From contig OX352774.1 of the NCBI GenBank assembly GCA_947095535.1, positions 68,758,416 through 68,822,415 on the forward strand: DNA of 64,000 nucleotides. The letters are read 5' to 3'. The notes under the pieces are model-generated. The model was not told where the DNA came from and searched no databases. It saw only the letters and a list, made by a program, of their open reading frames with translations. A program made the position numbers and the translations under genes. The DNA is from Poecilobothrus nobilitatus (taxonomy: Eukaryota; Arthropoda; Insecta; Diptera; Dolichopodidae). Shown piece by piece: positions 47,226 through 58,689 of the stretch. Every line of letters begins with the position of its first letter. The first letter of the stretch is position 1.

Positions 47226-48156
47226 TTTTAGTTTTTTTTCTTCCTTGCCACTCTTAGGAGTATATAGGGCATCTACTAAGTCATTTATTTATTTGACTAA
47301 GTTTCAGTTTCGAGAACCATTAATTTCACTAAGCCGTTAATTACTCGGGCTGTAGATATTGTACAAAACTATAAGATGTTTCTTTTATTTCTACGCCATC
47401 TATTATTTTATACAAAAATTATGTTTTAATATTATTTTATTATATATTACAATATGATATTAATTATAATTTATAAGACATATAAATATATATTACATAT
47501 AAATCTACATTATTTTTAGATTTTAAATTTATATATATTACATATAAATCTACATTATTTTTTTTTTACGCCTATAATCTATAAGACTCGTATAGCACCG
47601 AGATTTGAACCCGAAATCTTTCGTATGAAAGGCCAGTGTATCAACCACTATTTTTTTTTTTCCTAAGGGAGGTGAGAGTCTTCAAAGACACCAAGAATTT
47701 CCCCTTTGGTAGTGTCAGATTCTTATTGACTAAACCCACCTCCCCCTTTAGTCAATATAATGGGATGAAACCCTTACCTGCGAACGCAGTATATTGGCTA
47801 GGGAGTAGGGATAGGAAAGGATAAGAAATGGATACGGAAACATTGAATTGGGAGTGGGACTGTAAGGAAACAATGAATCCGTCTATTATTATTACTATTT
47901 TGCTAACAGTGACTATAGCCGTTACAACAGTTACAACATGTAGTAGTATATAACACCTTAGTACATGAGGTATTTATTGAAGGCAATCCTAACTGTAGCG
48001 GCAGTTATTATTGGTATTAGTATTCTTATTAATATTATTACTATTTTACTACAGAATCAGGGCCATCAGTGGATTACAACGTGCAGCAGTATATAACACC
48101 TTACTTGCATGATATAATCAAAGATAGCTCCACTGTAACATTATACCATTGGCTGG
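47226..48156 (-). mobile_element. SINE2 copy B, split by a nested insertion (reverse)
   Basis: The left part, 47226-47650, follows copy A from its poly-A end (TTCCTTGCCACTC, TAGGGCATCTACTAAGTCAT, TTACTCGGGCTGTAG, CGCCATCTATTAT, GAGATTTGAACCCGAAATCT with the B-box) as far as ATCAACCACTA. The remaining 5' end, TACCATTGGCTGG, is found 490 bp away at 48144-48156. ATACATACTT flanks the whole at 47216-47225 and 48157-48166, a perfect 10-bp target duplication that proves both parts belong to one insertion. Confidence 0.87.
47651..48143 (-). mobile_element. SINE3-containing insertion nested in SINE2
   Basis: Starts with a poly-T tract (a poly-A tail on the minus strand), then carries the SINE3 blocks: AAGGGAGGTGAGAG, TCTTCAAAGACACCAAGAA, ACCCACCTCCCCCTTTAG, and a GGGATAGG-type purine run to about 47880. 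The last 260 bp (47884-48143) are two diverged tandem copies of a segment of about 150 bp, each with ATTATTACTATTTT and GTAGTATATAACACCTTA, which other SINE3 copies lack. A flanking duplication is weak (CCACTAT against ACATTAT). The 62-codon frame at 47636-47824 is not a gene. Confidence 0.72.
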
Positions 48157-48166
48157 ATACATACTT

Positions 48167-51100
48167 AAGTAATTGAACAAAATACATAGTAAATAATCGA
48201 ATGTGTGTTAAAAAAAACTTCGAAAAGGCTCAAGAAAATTAGTAATTAAAAAATCATAATGTAACAGCAAAACTGTCTTAATGGTGGTATCAATCAGTAG
48301 ACAATTTACTTAAATCACTTTTGTCCCATGCACGCAATGAGAGTAGCAATCATATTATTATTAAAATAAAATCATTAATACCCTCTTTAAAATAAATAGT
48401 TATTTATTTTTAATGTACTCCAAGAGGCTATTCATGTGTTGGTAGCACATGTCCTCAATTTGTTGGTAGCACATGTCTTCATCTACTGAAGGTGCTGTTT
48501 ATCTGTTCATTTAAGATGCTATATTCATGTGGTTTCATATTTTATGAGCTCAAAACTACAGGCAACAGCAATTTTGTCCTTTATAAAACTGCATCAGATT
48601 AAATAATTAATTAACTACATCAAGTTTTCTAGGAAGCTGATGGTGATTACTGATTTACAATCTACAATAATTAAATAGCTTTATTTACAAAATCGAATTT
48701 TTTACATACCCTACTTCTATATTTTTTATTTTCATACAAATTTAGAATTTCAATTGAAATAAATTTTTCAATTTAAAAACAAAACATATTTTAGTCTGTT
48801 TGTAAAATTTTTATATGATTGATTAGGATCAGGAAAAAAAAAAGTTATACTTATAGATACTTACATTGAATTAAAATTTAACTTATATATTACAACATTT
48901 GAAAATTATTCATAATATACATATATATATAGTATACTAAGCGGTATATAGTTCAGTGAAAATAACTTGTTTTTATATTCATAATAACTTTTCCTTTCTT
49001 AAAAAGTACAGAAAAAAAAAATAAATAAATACTTTAAATCTTAAAACAATCTTAACCATAAATAAAAAAAAAAAAAAAAAAAAAGCAAAACCAAATTGTA
49101 TTTATACAATACCCATTTCAAGATCTTTAATATACAATACGATAACAAGAAAATATGGAATTTAAAAAAAAAAAAAAAATTAAGATTGTTAAACTTCTTA
49201 ATTTTAAACGTAACACAAAGAAAATTTATTTTTATTCATATATATACTATAACGTACCGACAAGGAAAAATTAAATTATTCACCTACTAGTAATATAATA
49301 GTAGTAAAGGAAAATGGGATAATATCGTACATTTAATGTCTGCAAATTAAACATATGAATTATCATTAGCTGGAAACTAAAACAAACAGCCGTAATAAAA
49401 GTAATCATTATGTTATCGTATATTCGTATGTACTGTATAAAATTTTTTAACTTTTGACATAGAAATTTCTATTTTGACAGCTATTTATATTATTTCAATT
49501 ACATAATGCCATAATAGATTACACTTCAATAACGGTTTTTAATTTATTTTTTTGTTTAAAATAAAAACAAAATATAATATGTAATATCTCAAATGAACGC
49601 TTGTAATTCGATTTGTGTTAAGTTAAGAAAAATTTAAAAACTACACTTATTGACAGGATGTATATAAATTTAAATCTGTTTGATTGCTAATCGTTGCATT
49701 CAGCTTAAGACGTAAGAATATATACGAATTCTTAAAAAAATGTTCTTAATCATTTTGTATTATCAATATTTAAGCCATACTGATCATACAAAATTTTTAA
49801 AAATAACGTTGTTAATTGAATTGTTTAAAAATAAAGTTATTAAAAGAAAATTTTAAAACTGAAATATCATAGTTTAGCTTGGCTCCTATAAAATGATCAA
49901 AAATGTCCAAATGTATCTGATTTGGTTATTAGAAAACAAAAATGTAGAATAATAAATCATATAGAAATATATTGTTATGGATGGATTTGCAATACGATTT
50001 ATAAGTATATAATAAAATTATAAATAGCCAATTCTAGTTTTTGAAGGCTTATATCCAATATTAGTTCCCACAAAAATTAAATTCATCAGACCAAAATACT
50101 TACTTACTAAATAACGTTAATTTTATGAAATATTTTGAATTCTTTTTACATTTAACTTGCTATAACTATACATTTTGACAATTACGATTAATTGTGAATT
50201 ACGTGCACAATAATCGCCCACTTTACTATACATTTAAATTAAATATTGCATTTCATTGAAAATTATTTTTATACCAAAAAAAAATTTGCAAATCAATTTT
50301 TATATTTTATGTATAACAGTCAAACTTATAAAAGAATTACGTACTTAGATAGAAAAAATAAAAAAGTACGCGTTTCGTTGCATTGTTTATTTTCCGTGGT
50401 CGTAAGTCATACGCATAATTTCCTATATGGGATTTGGTTTTTTTTTTTGTTTCTTTTAAATATTTTTTTTTTACTTATAAAATTTTTTTAAAATCACATG
50501 CGATTTGAAATTAAATTGTTTGTTACAAAGAAAAAAAAAAAACTCGATGTGGTAAATAATTATGCACCGTATATTAATTGTATCACTTAGATTTCACTCT
50601 TGTAAATTTGTGTGTTATATTCGTGCAGTATGTAAACGAATATCATTTGTTTTGTATACAACAGCTGAAAAATACAATTAAAAACATTTTACAGGTTTAT
50701 TGCAAATAAAAAGTAACACAAATTCAAAAATTATTACAACCTACAAACCAATATTTTGTATAATATGTGCGTACATTAACATTAGCTTAGCAGATTAACA
50801 ACTTTGTCAACCTAATTTTATTTTTTCAAAAAAAAAAAAAAAAAAAAAATACCATATCTAGTTAAATATTTATGTTGTCTAAGTAAATGGGTAGAAAAAT
50901 AGAAAATATTTTGTTTTGAATAAAATTGCGTGATTGTAACGCAAATTGGCTCTTTTTACGTACAACATGCCATTTTTTTTTTCCTTCAATTTTTTTCTTT
51001 TCTATTCAATCTCTTTTATAACCGTTTTTGGCGTTGACTAATTTAACCTTAATTTAAATTTGATATTAAAATGCGTTGAACAAATTATTTATAACTAATA

Positions 51101-52690
51101 TAATTTTTGGTTTTGTTTTTATTTTTATTTTTATTTTGTGTTGAATAGAAATTGAAATTGATATTCGTATATGTAATATAAAATGAGGTGGTGCAGTACA
51201 GAATATGAATGCGTTTGTAATGACGAATGCGAATGGAATTAAAAATCGAAAAAAAAAGCAAAATATAAAGGTAGAACAAAAAAATGATTTTTGATTTATT
51301 TACCGGTTATTACCGGTTGTTATTGATCAAATTCCATATTTGTATTTTTTCCCAGATAGTTAACATATGTCTCATACTACATCTTACTAACAAACTAATT
51401 TGGTTATCCTCCGCATGTAGGTATGACCCGGTAAATTATTTTAAGAAAGAATACATCTTAAGAAAAGGAAATCTGTAAGAATCACAATAAAGTATTTATC
51501 TTCTTTTTGCTTGATAAAAATATACTTTCAAACTTTAGATTTGCTTTTTTTTCCGAATTGAGTAATTTCTTAGTTATTAATCGTTCACATAATACAATTT
51601 TAATAATTACAATTTTGTTTTTCTATTTTATAGAAAAGTTAACGCACACTGTTAACTTATTTAGAATTACAGTGAAATCAATTTAAATGTAACATCCTTA
51701 GAACCAAAAAATAATGTCAAAGTTTTAAAGTTATTTTTTTTTATTTACATTTATGCAATTATGAAAGTACATACAGTCATATTGAAAGCAGCTTTTAGTG
51801 GTTTTATGTCTTCAATCATTGCAATTTAGTCTGTTAGATCGTTAAAGTTTTTCATCGATTTTTTTCTTTTGAGAGTTCACATTTGTTGATAAACAATATA
51901 AAAATGAATTTTGGAGTTATGCTATATCTAGCAAAAAGTTTAAGTTAAAGGTAAAGTTAAACTTAGGTTATTTGAAAAAATACATAAAAAAAAATTATTG
52001 GTTAAGTTTAGCATGGAGTTTTTTTTTAGGAAATTTTTTTAAATAAAGAAATTTAATTTGTTGCATGTGTATTTATTATTTGTATAGTAAATAAATGTAA
52101 TTTTCTAAAATTATCGTAAACCTAGAAAGTCCCGTTAACTAGCTACAGTAACAAAAAAAACATTTTGTCTAGTAAATTTGTAAAAGATTGAATTTGATGG
52201 ACTTATATTGCAAAAATTTCAATTTAAAATGTATAATACATATAATATGTATCTAATTTGAAGACTAAAAAACTGTTCTGATATATTGTTCAGAATATAT
52301 AGTAGAACTGTATATGTCTGTATATATTTTAAATAATTAGAAATAACGGTTAAATATTTTTAATTTTTTTTAATAGGCTGATGCTATTTTTCTTTCAAAT
52401 AAGAGGCACAATCACTCTTTCTTTAAAATACATACTTAGGTATTCACCATCTTCAAAGCATCGTCTTTTTGTATTTAATGTAATTCTGAATGATACCTTG
52501 TACACGTTTACTAAACATCTACTATCCAATGAACACATTATTGTAAGATTTTTTTCACCGTATAAATAATATACGAAAAAGTTCAAGAACAATCTAATGT
52601 AGGTACAATGGAGGTTCAAGAACAATCTAATGTATTAAAATAGCAAGTTGATGTTTTATTAAGTAGCTTTTTTATTATTCTACCTATTTT
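48167..52690. other. 4.5 kb of AT-rich DNA, no gene recognised
   Basis: Includes a perfect-but-one tandem pair TGTTGGTAGCACATGTCCTC at 48437-48481 (24-bp period) and a (TTTTTA)n run at 51112-51137. Open frames of 62-81 codons (for example 50246-50491 and 52395-52625) lack domains and are AT-driven. Confidence 0.45.
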
Positions 52691-52817
52691 ATCCGACTAA
52701 AGACGCAGAGCCTAAGTCGTACGTCTTTCAGGCGAAGGTTTCGGGTTCAAAGTTAAACTTCGGTCAGGTGAAAATATTATATGAAAATGTAATCGTATAA
52801 TGTAAACAAAATAAATA
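52691..52817 (+). mobile_element. SINE5 head, copy 3
   Basis: AAGTCGTACGTCTTTCAGGC, GAAGGTTTCGGGTTCAAA (B-box-like) and CTTCGGTCAGGTGAAAATAT match SINE5 copies at 4.5 and 35.4 kb. The element stops at a poly-T tract where a SINE3 copy begins. A block resembling the SINE5 3' end (TCATCATTATTGTAAGTTAT, then GGGAATCAAAATAA) is found beyond that SINE3, at 53290-53335, so SINE5 may be split by it. Confidence 0.55.
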
Positions 52818-53225
52818 ATTTTTTTTTTTACGAGAGTTGGTGGAAAACTGGAAAGTCATCAAGAGGAATTGCACGTGCTTTCTCAGGGTTGTGTTGAGCT
52901 TTAATCAACCGAACCACCTCCCTTTTAAAACAAAACTTTAGGATGGAACTTTTAATACAAATGTACAGTTTGGGTTTTGGGATAGGGATGTGGGAAAGAT
53001 AATTGGGGAAATTGGAATTGGGAAATTTGGATTATGGGGGGATAGGTAGGAAAATTTGAAGGGACATTTTGAAGAAAGTTGTTAATGTCCTTCTTAAACT
53101 TAAGTAAAACGTACACAAATGAATTACCAACTTTAGGGAACCCATGGTATATGGTTCTACAAACGGGACGTGCGCGAATTTCCATAAGTTGTATTTCGCA
53201 ATCTTGATAACTCTACATGTTAGAA
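52818..53225 (-). mobile_element. SINE3-type interspersed repeat, copy 4 (reverse)
   Basis: Begins with poly-T, then GAGAGTTGGTGGAAAAC, GGAAAGTCATCAAGAGGAAT, ACCGAACCACCTCCCTTTT, a long GGGA-rich middle, AAGAAAGTTGTTAATGTCC, CGTACACAAATGAATTACC, ACTTTAGGGAACCC and GAATTTCCATAAGTTG. It bridges the partial copies at 7.6, 17.3 and 47.7 kb and is the fullest member here, about 400 bp. Purine-rich composition stands out from the flanks. The 77-codon frame inside is a chance reading. Confidence 0.7.
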
Positions 53226-53412
53226 TTATTATAATTTAATACTTTTACCGATACTACATACACCAGAAAAGGAAAGCTTGATTTATTTTCTCATCATTAT
53301 TGTAAGTTATGGGGGAATCAAAATAATTAAATAAATAAATATTCTATTATTAATTTAGTTATGTTTACTAATTTGATTAAACTTTACCTTACCACTGATT
53401 ATAAAAAAAAAT
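53226..53412. other. Possible SINE5 tail plus AT-rich DNA
   Basis: The segment 53285-53340 resembles the SINE5 tail at 4627-4670 and may be the displaced 3' end of the SINE5 head at 52.7 kb. The rest is unassigned. Confidence 0.4.
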
Positions 53413-53559
53413 CTGGAGTCCGGTTACCTAATGGATAAGAGCGAACAAAATAGACTTTAACACCAAGAAAGTGTGGTTTTGAATCTAATAAACGTCGTAA
53501 GAATAAAAAAGAAAAGGTTGAATCACAATTATGTGTCAGGGGAACACACTAAAAAAAAC
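53413..53559 (+). mobile_element. tRNA-derived SINE, SINE1 copy C (degraded)
   Basis: Retains TCCGGTTACCTAATGGATAA then GAGCG (A-box region), GTGTGGTTTTGAATC (B-box), ACGTCGTAAGAATA and ATTATGTGTCAGG, in family order and ending in poly-A. Much of the body between the two 3' hairpins is deleted. An older copy than A, B and D. Confidence 0.7.
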
Positions 53560-54960
53560 ATATTGGAACACTCCATGTTAGTCAAAAGCTTTCTTAGTTT
53601 CTGTTAAAATTTTAATCTATTTATTAAACATCTTTTGGTGACATTTTAGCGCAAACAATAAATAAAACAATTTATGTGTAATTATACAAAATTACAGTTT
53701 GTTCTAGGTATATTAGAGTTAAAGATGCAAACTTATAGATAGTATGAATAATAATACTGTTATGTTTGACTATATATATACTTTAAAAAAAACTCTAGAA
53801 GAAGCATAAATAAATCCAATTTAATATCTTCTCTTGTTTTGTTCAATGTGTTCACTTTTCCCGCATAATATAAATAAAATAACCAAAGTTTCAGACTCAA
53901 AAATATAATTATTAATGGTTTAAATTAGATTCTTTTATTATAATTTTTAGAAATTCCATTTTTAAAATGTATAGTAGCGTGTAATTGTGGTAGCGTTCTT
54001 TTTTTTTCTATTTTAAGAATTTCTAATAATGTTTGAAAATCAAATTCGGAATAATTGTGCTGGTGTTTTAACAGTGATAGGTTACTAGCAAAAATAAACC
54101 AAATTTAGTAACTAACCATATAAATATTTTTTTTTAAATTAACATAATTTTTAGAAGTTATTTAAAAAGATAAAAGCAATTATTGGTTGTTATTTTTTGC
54201 CAAAAATTGACAGCTTTCAAACAAGAAATATTTAATACAAAAACAAAAAATAACATAATCAAAATAAGTATAACTAATTTTTATAACATAACCACATATA
54301 CATATATATATATGTATCTTTATATTAATTTTATTGACGACAACATAAATGAGTTGAGTAAAGAAAAGAATGGAAACAAGTTTTTTTTTTTTTTTTTTAA
54401 TAAATAATAATAAAACAATGGCGTTTTTAATTTTGAAAAATATTTTTTTTCTTTTCTTTTTTTTTCGATTTCCTTCTATTGATTTTCAGTTATGTTTGAA
54501 TGAAAATGAAAATTGATAAAAGTTAGTTAATTTTTAATATATATATTGTACATATATACTTGATTATGATTGCTTCCTTTTTCTATAATTAGAAGAATTT
54601 TTATATTTATTTTCAATTTAATTTTGACAGGTGTTAAATAAGTAAAAGTGTATGTGAAATGAATTTTAAAATTATGTAAGTGTAAAGAAAGAGATTTATT
54701 TTTCGCGGAAGTTAAAATTAAATTTTTTTTTTTAGACTTTAAATTCTTTTTATGTTTTTATATTGTGATAAACTGATAAATAATGTATCGTATTAAAAAT
54801 TTAAGTAATGTTTAAAATTAAATCAGTAGTTGTATATAGTTAGTAAATACTAATTTGATCATTAATTAAAGCTAATATATACTTATAATAAAAGAGGAAA
54901 TAGATTTTAATTTAAATTTAATCCTTTTCGTATTTATTAAAAATTTCATCTTAAGCCTGG
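53560..54960. other. AT-rich DNA, no gene recognised
   Basis: No gene recognised. Short TA and TATG microsatellite-like runs near 54295-54316 and 54536-54560. Confidence 0.5.
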
Positions 54961-55432
54961 TTTACACTATGATACAAGTATCTTTTGCTGTCTATCACTA
55001 ATTGAATTTTAGCGGTCATATGATATTTGCAACGACGTCCTGAAAGATGTTTTGATCCATTGCTGAATGGATTAAATCGCCAATGTTTCTGACGTCTGTC
55101 CAGTTTCTAATGTTGCCATGTTAATTGTTTTTTTCCTATACCTCTTTTTCCTTAAATTTTTCCTTGAACTATTAATTGAAGTAGCTCGTATTTGCTTCCA
55201 CGTATAATATGCCCAAAGTAGGATGTTTTTTGTTTCTTTAGCCATAAAAGTAGTTCTCTTTCTGTGTTTGCTTTACATTGAACTTCTTCGTTTGTAATGT
55301 GATCTGTCCATGATATTTTTAGCATTTTTCGGTAGATCCACATTTCGAAAGCTTCAAGTTTGTTGAGTTCTCTTACTTTTAAGGTCTACACCATAATAGG
55401 AGTATAGACCAAACATAGCATATTCATTCAAT
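54961..55432 (-). pseudogene. LINE polyprotein C-terminus, decayed
   Basis: Minus-strand frames read LVYTPIM then TLKVRELNKLEAFEMW, IYRKMLKISWTDHITNEEV, ERELLLWLKKQKTSYFGHII, then RGSKYELLQLIVQGKI with a stop, and after a frame change RNWTDVRNIGDLIHSAMDQN followed by a stop at about 54998. LEAFEMW-YR-MLKI-WTDH-TNEEV and the YLGH-LRG-KYELLQLI-QGKI block are the standard tail of a large group of animal LINE endonuclease-reverse transcriptases. The 63-codon open segment at 55152-55343 is the best preserved piece. Its upstream catalytic domain is gone. It is different from the LINE tails at 2.4 and 43.6 kb. Confidence 0.85.
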
Positions 55433-55527
55433 TGTCAATAAACTTTAAATATATAAAATTTTGATCACTGTGAAGTTGGTTAGATAATTTTTGAAAAACT
55501 AAGATAGCCATAGTGCTCGCAATAACA

Positions 55528-55683
55528 TTGGAGGATGGAAATAGTATTGTTAAGAAATATGTACAAATGGAAAAAACTTATTTTGAAGAATTGTTGAAAT
55601 TAGAAGGTCCAATAATAGTAAAGAAAGATATTGCATTTAGAGCGTCATATCTCCAACAGACATTAACATTTCAAATAAAATAA
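55528..55683 (+). pseudogene. Harbinger-type transposase fragment (HARBI1-like)
   Basis: A 51-codon frame reads LEDGNSIVKKYVQM, then TYFEELLKLEGPIIVKKDIA, then FRASYLQQTLTF before a stop. The pattern F-(N/L)MD---FEELL-LV-P-I-K-DT-MR-(A/S)I---E-L--TLRFL is the N-terminal region of PIF/Harbinger transposases; here the spacing is kept but several consensus residues are changed. The catalytic DDE core is absent, at least in recognisable form, in the DNA downstream. It may relate to the TAA-flanked MITEs in the window, but this is inference. Confidence 0.5.
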
Positions 55684-57768
55684 TTTATAATTTTATAAAA
55701 TATTAGTAGCAGTTCTTAATTTTGAGAAATTCTTCTGTGATTTGTATGAGTTAATCTGTTTTTTTTCTGTGTAATATACAAAATATATGAGCAATTATAT
55801 GAGATAGATCAAATGTGGGACGATTTGTATGAGGTAAATTATCGCGACATGTTTATTTAACTTTTATGTTAGGCAAAATGCAAGAAATTTATCTAAGAGT
55901 AAACGCAGCTTAACTACAACAAAATAGAAAATCAGATGATTTATTAATGAATTTCTTTAAAAACTTAACAATTTCAACTTTTTTTTATTATATACTTAAA
56001 ACTAATATCTGTTTTTAATATTTGGTTAGAATCACTTGTAACCTCATGTACCAAGATCATTTATATCAACAAATAAATATATAGCATATTTTGTTAAAGT
56101 TAATAATAATAAAAATAGTTAATAATTAACAAAAACTATAACTGCTTGACGAGAAAAAATTTGAAAATCTGGGCAATAATTTCTATAATCCTCTATCCGA
56201 TATTTAACTAATCTTTACCATCACCGAAAGGAATATTTTATTTTAATATATTTGAACAACCCAGAATCTGTAAGACACATTTAAATCTTCTAATGCAATA
56301 GCAAGATGAAAAAACCCACTTTTAGCAGTTTGACTTCTTTAAAACTTCGATTAAATGATAGGTGCTAAAATAAATACTATCTACCGAGTTATGAAAAAGT
56401 TATTAAAGAAATTTTTATGTTATTCAGTTTAATTTTTATACTTATTTTTCTTTAAATTGTAAAATTGCATCAAAATACTGTAGGGTGTTTGTCATGAACA
56501 TTTAATGCGATGGCCTCAAGAATATACAAAACTCTTTGACCCAAATTCAGCTGCTTCAATTTGAACAATTGAAAGCGAAAAAAGAATTAAGTATAATAAC
56601 AGAAAATGCATATCAACTTTAACCGATGAAGATAAAAACTTATAAAGAAGATAAAACTAAAAGCAATGATTTTGTCAGACTGAATATTGCAAACAATATT
56701 TAGCCTTTAATTTTCTTTTTCTCGTGGGTTGGTGCAAATCTTCAAAAGATACAATGTATCCCATTGTACAATATACATATGTTGGTTTGTTACTGATTAA
56801 ATTTCATCTGTCCCCTATTAAAACTATAGTCGAACTGACCAACCATACATTTTTTGTTAATGTTTTCTTTTAGTGCATCTTAGGTACTTTCCCCTTTTAG
56901 GTAAATAAATCTGAACTTTAGATTCCGGTCGCTATATCTAAAGGTTTAATATTTTTATTATTTATTTTATTCTTTTTTTTAATGAACAACAATGAACATA
57001 TTGTGATAAAAAATATCCAAAAATCCAAAAAAAAAAAGGGAAATTAAAGTCAACAATTGATGTGCTGTTACAATAACAACATAATAAGAAAAAGGATGGG
57101 ACAACCTTTTGAAACTTAAGATGATTTTGAATAAAATAACAATTCAAAAGTTTATTACAACAAAATTATTATAGAGATAAAGATTATTTAAAGATATTTG
57201 TGTACTTTATGATTACAACCTGATTGATTACAACATTGGATAACATAAAAACTTTCTTTATACTTATTTAAATGCGTGTGGGTCAAGTAAACACTATATT
57301 TTACTTAATTGAAAAAATTTATAATTAATGACACTCAATTATAAATTTACTTATTTCAAAATTTTACATTTACATATGTTTTTATATTCTAAAATTTAAA
57401 ATCTACCTATCCATAAAGTCTGCATTAACTAATAATTCTTCTGTAACACTTTTTTCTTTACTTTATTTTATATATATATACATATAAGAGCTTTTAATCT
57501 TCTTGACCTAATTTTTGACTTATTTTCTTTTTCCTGTTAATATACTCAAGTGGTAGACAGGTAATTTTTCAAGAGTGTCATTATATTTTATTCATAGAAT
57601 AAAAAAAGAAAATTCAATTTGACAGAAGAAAAAACATATTTTTTTTTTTAAACCTTAAACCCACTTCCTGTGTTTAGTATGTTCAGTTTTTTTTTTACCA
57701 GTCATTAAACTTTGTGTATTAATTTTTTATGCGTTTTTAAATTTGTATGCATATGTACATGTGCGTAC
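55684..57768. other. AT-rich DNA, no gene recognised
   Basis: A somewhat less AT-rich stretch at 56470-56660 translates in one plus frame to CHEHLMRWPQEYTKLF and, after a stop, TIESEKRIKYNNRKCIS; it may be a decayed coding element, but I do not recognise a family. Nothing else stands out. Confidence 0.45.

Positions 57769-57841
<73 letters not shown>
57769..57841. repeat. (TA)n microsatellite
   Basis: About 73 bp of nearly pure TA dinucleotides, by far the longest such tract in the window. Likely unstable in length. Confidence 0.95.
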
Positions 57842-57843
<2 letters not shown>

Positions 57844-58199
57844 AACTTTTAACTCAAATTCTAACACTCATTCATTGATTTACTCATTATGAAGACCTCT
57901 AGCATTAAAAGATGTTTACAATATATGAGAAGCTATTGAGAAAAAAAGAAAATAAATAAAGTCGTCGGTATCTTTTTTCTAAAAAAATTTTTTTTTTTAA
58001 AGTTCACGACTATCATCTTTAAATTAAATAAATTTTAAATCAAATGTTTAATATTATGTTTAGTTATTAAGTATCCACTTAAAAAAATTTGATTTTGTTT
58101 ATGAGTATAAGTAGTGAGAAGAAGTAGAAAAAATTTCTATTGTTATAAACTTTTCTAAACTAATAACTATATGAACTTCTTTATTTACTTTTTAGCATA
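57842..58199. other. AT-rich DNA, no gene recognised
   Basis: No feature seen between the microsatellite and the start of the interrupted family R copy. Confidence 0.5.
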
Positions 58200-58590
58200 T
58201 TTTCTAAAAAATTGTTCGTTCTAATTCTGAAAACTTTGTTTACTGTTTATTTAATCCGTTCGACTGCTTACAAAACTTCTACGTACCGTTTAACGTGGGA
58301 CAAATGAAAAGTTTTAATCATGGATGGGTGCAATTAAAAAATTCATTTTGTAGAAGAACTTTTTTATGTAATCCTAACTATTAGGCAGCTATAACCCATT
58401 AAAGTTGAAAAAAAAAACCTATTTTGAAATTTTCATATCTGAAGTTGCTAAATATTTTTATACCCTACACCTAAAGTATAGGGTATATTAACTTTGGTAT
58501 GGTGTTTGTAACCACCAAAAGGAAGCGAGTTAGGTATAGACATGTATATATATTCTGAATCAGGATCACCGCCGGAGTCAATTTAGCGAT

Positions 58591-58614
58591 GTCCGTCCGT
58601 CCGTCCGTCCGTAC
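58591..58614 (+). repeat. (GTCC)n microsatellite in DINE-like leader
   Basis: About five GTCC units followed by GTACGCACGATAACTC. The same tetranucleotide sits at the same place in the fragment at 6768 and, in GTCT/GTCC form, in the family R copies. mini-me/DINE elements of flies are known for carrying GTCY tracts. Confidence 0.85.
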
Positions 58615-58689
58615 GCACGATAACTCAAAAAATAATGATGCTATCTTGATGAAATTTATATAGTAGGTTACTAATTACGAAAGAAAGGC

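Noticed and set aside
56470..56660. Possible transposase or zinc-finger relic (CHEHLMRWPQEYTKLF).
   Set aside because: The peptide is suggestive of coding origin, but I could not match it to a family without a search.
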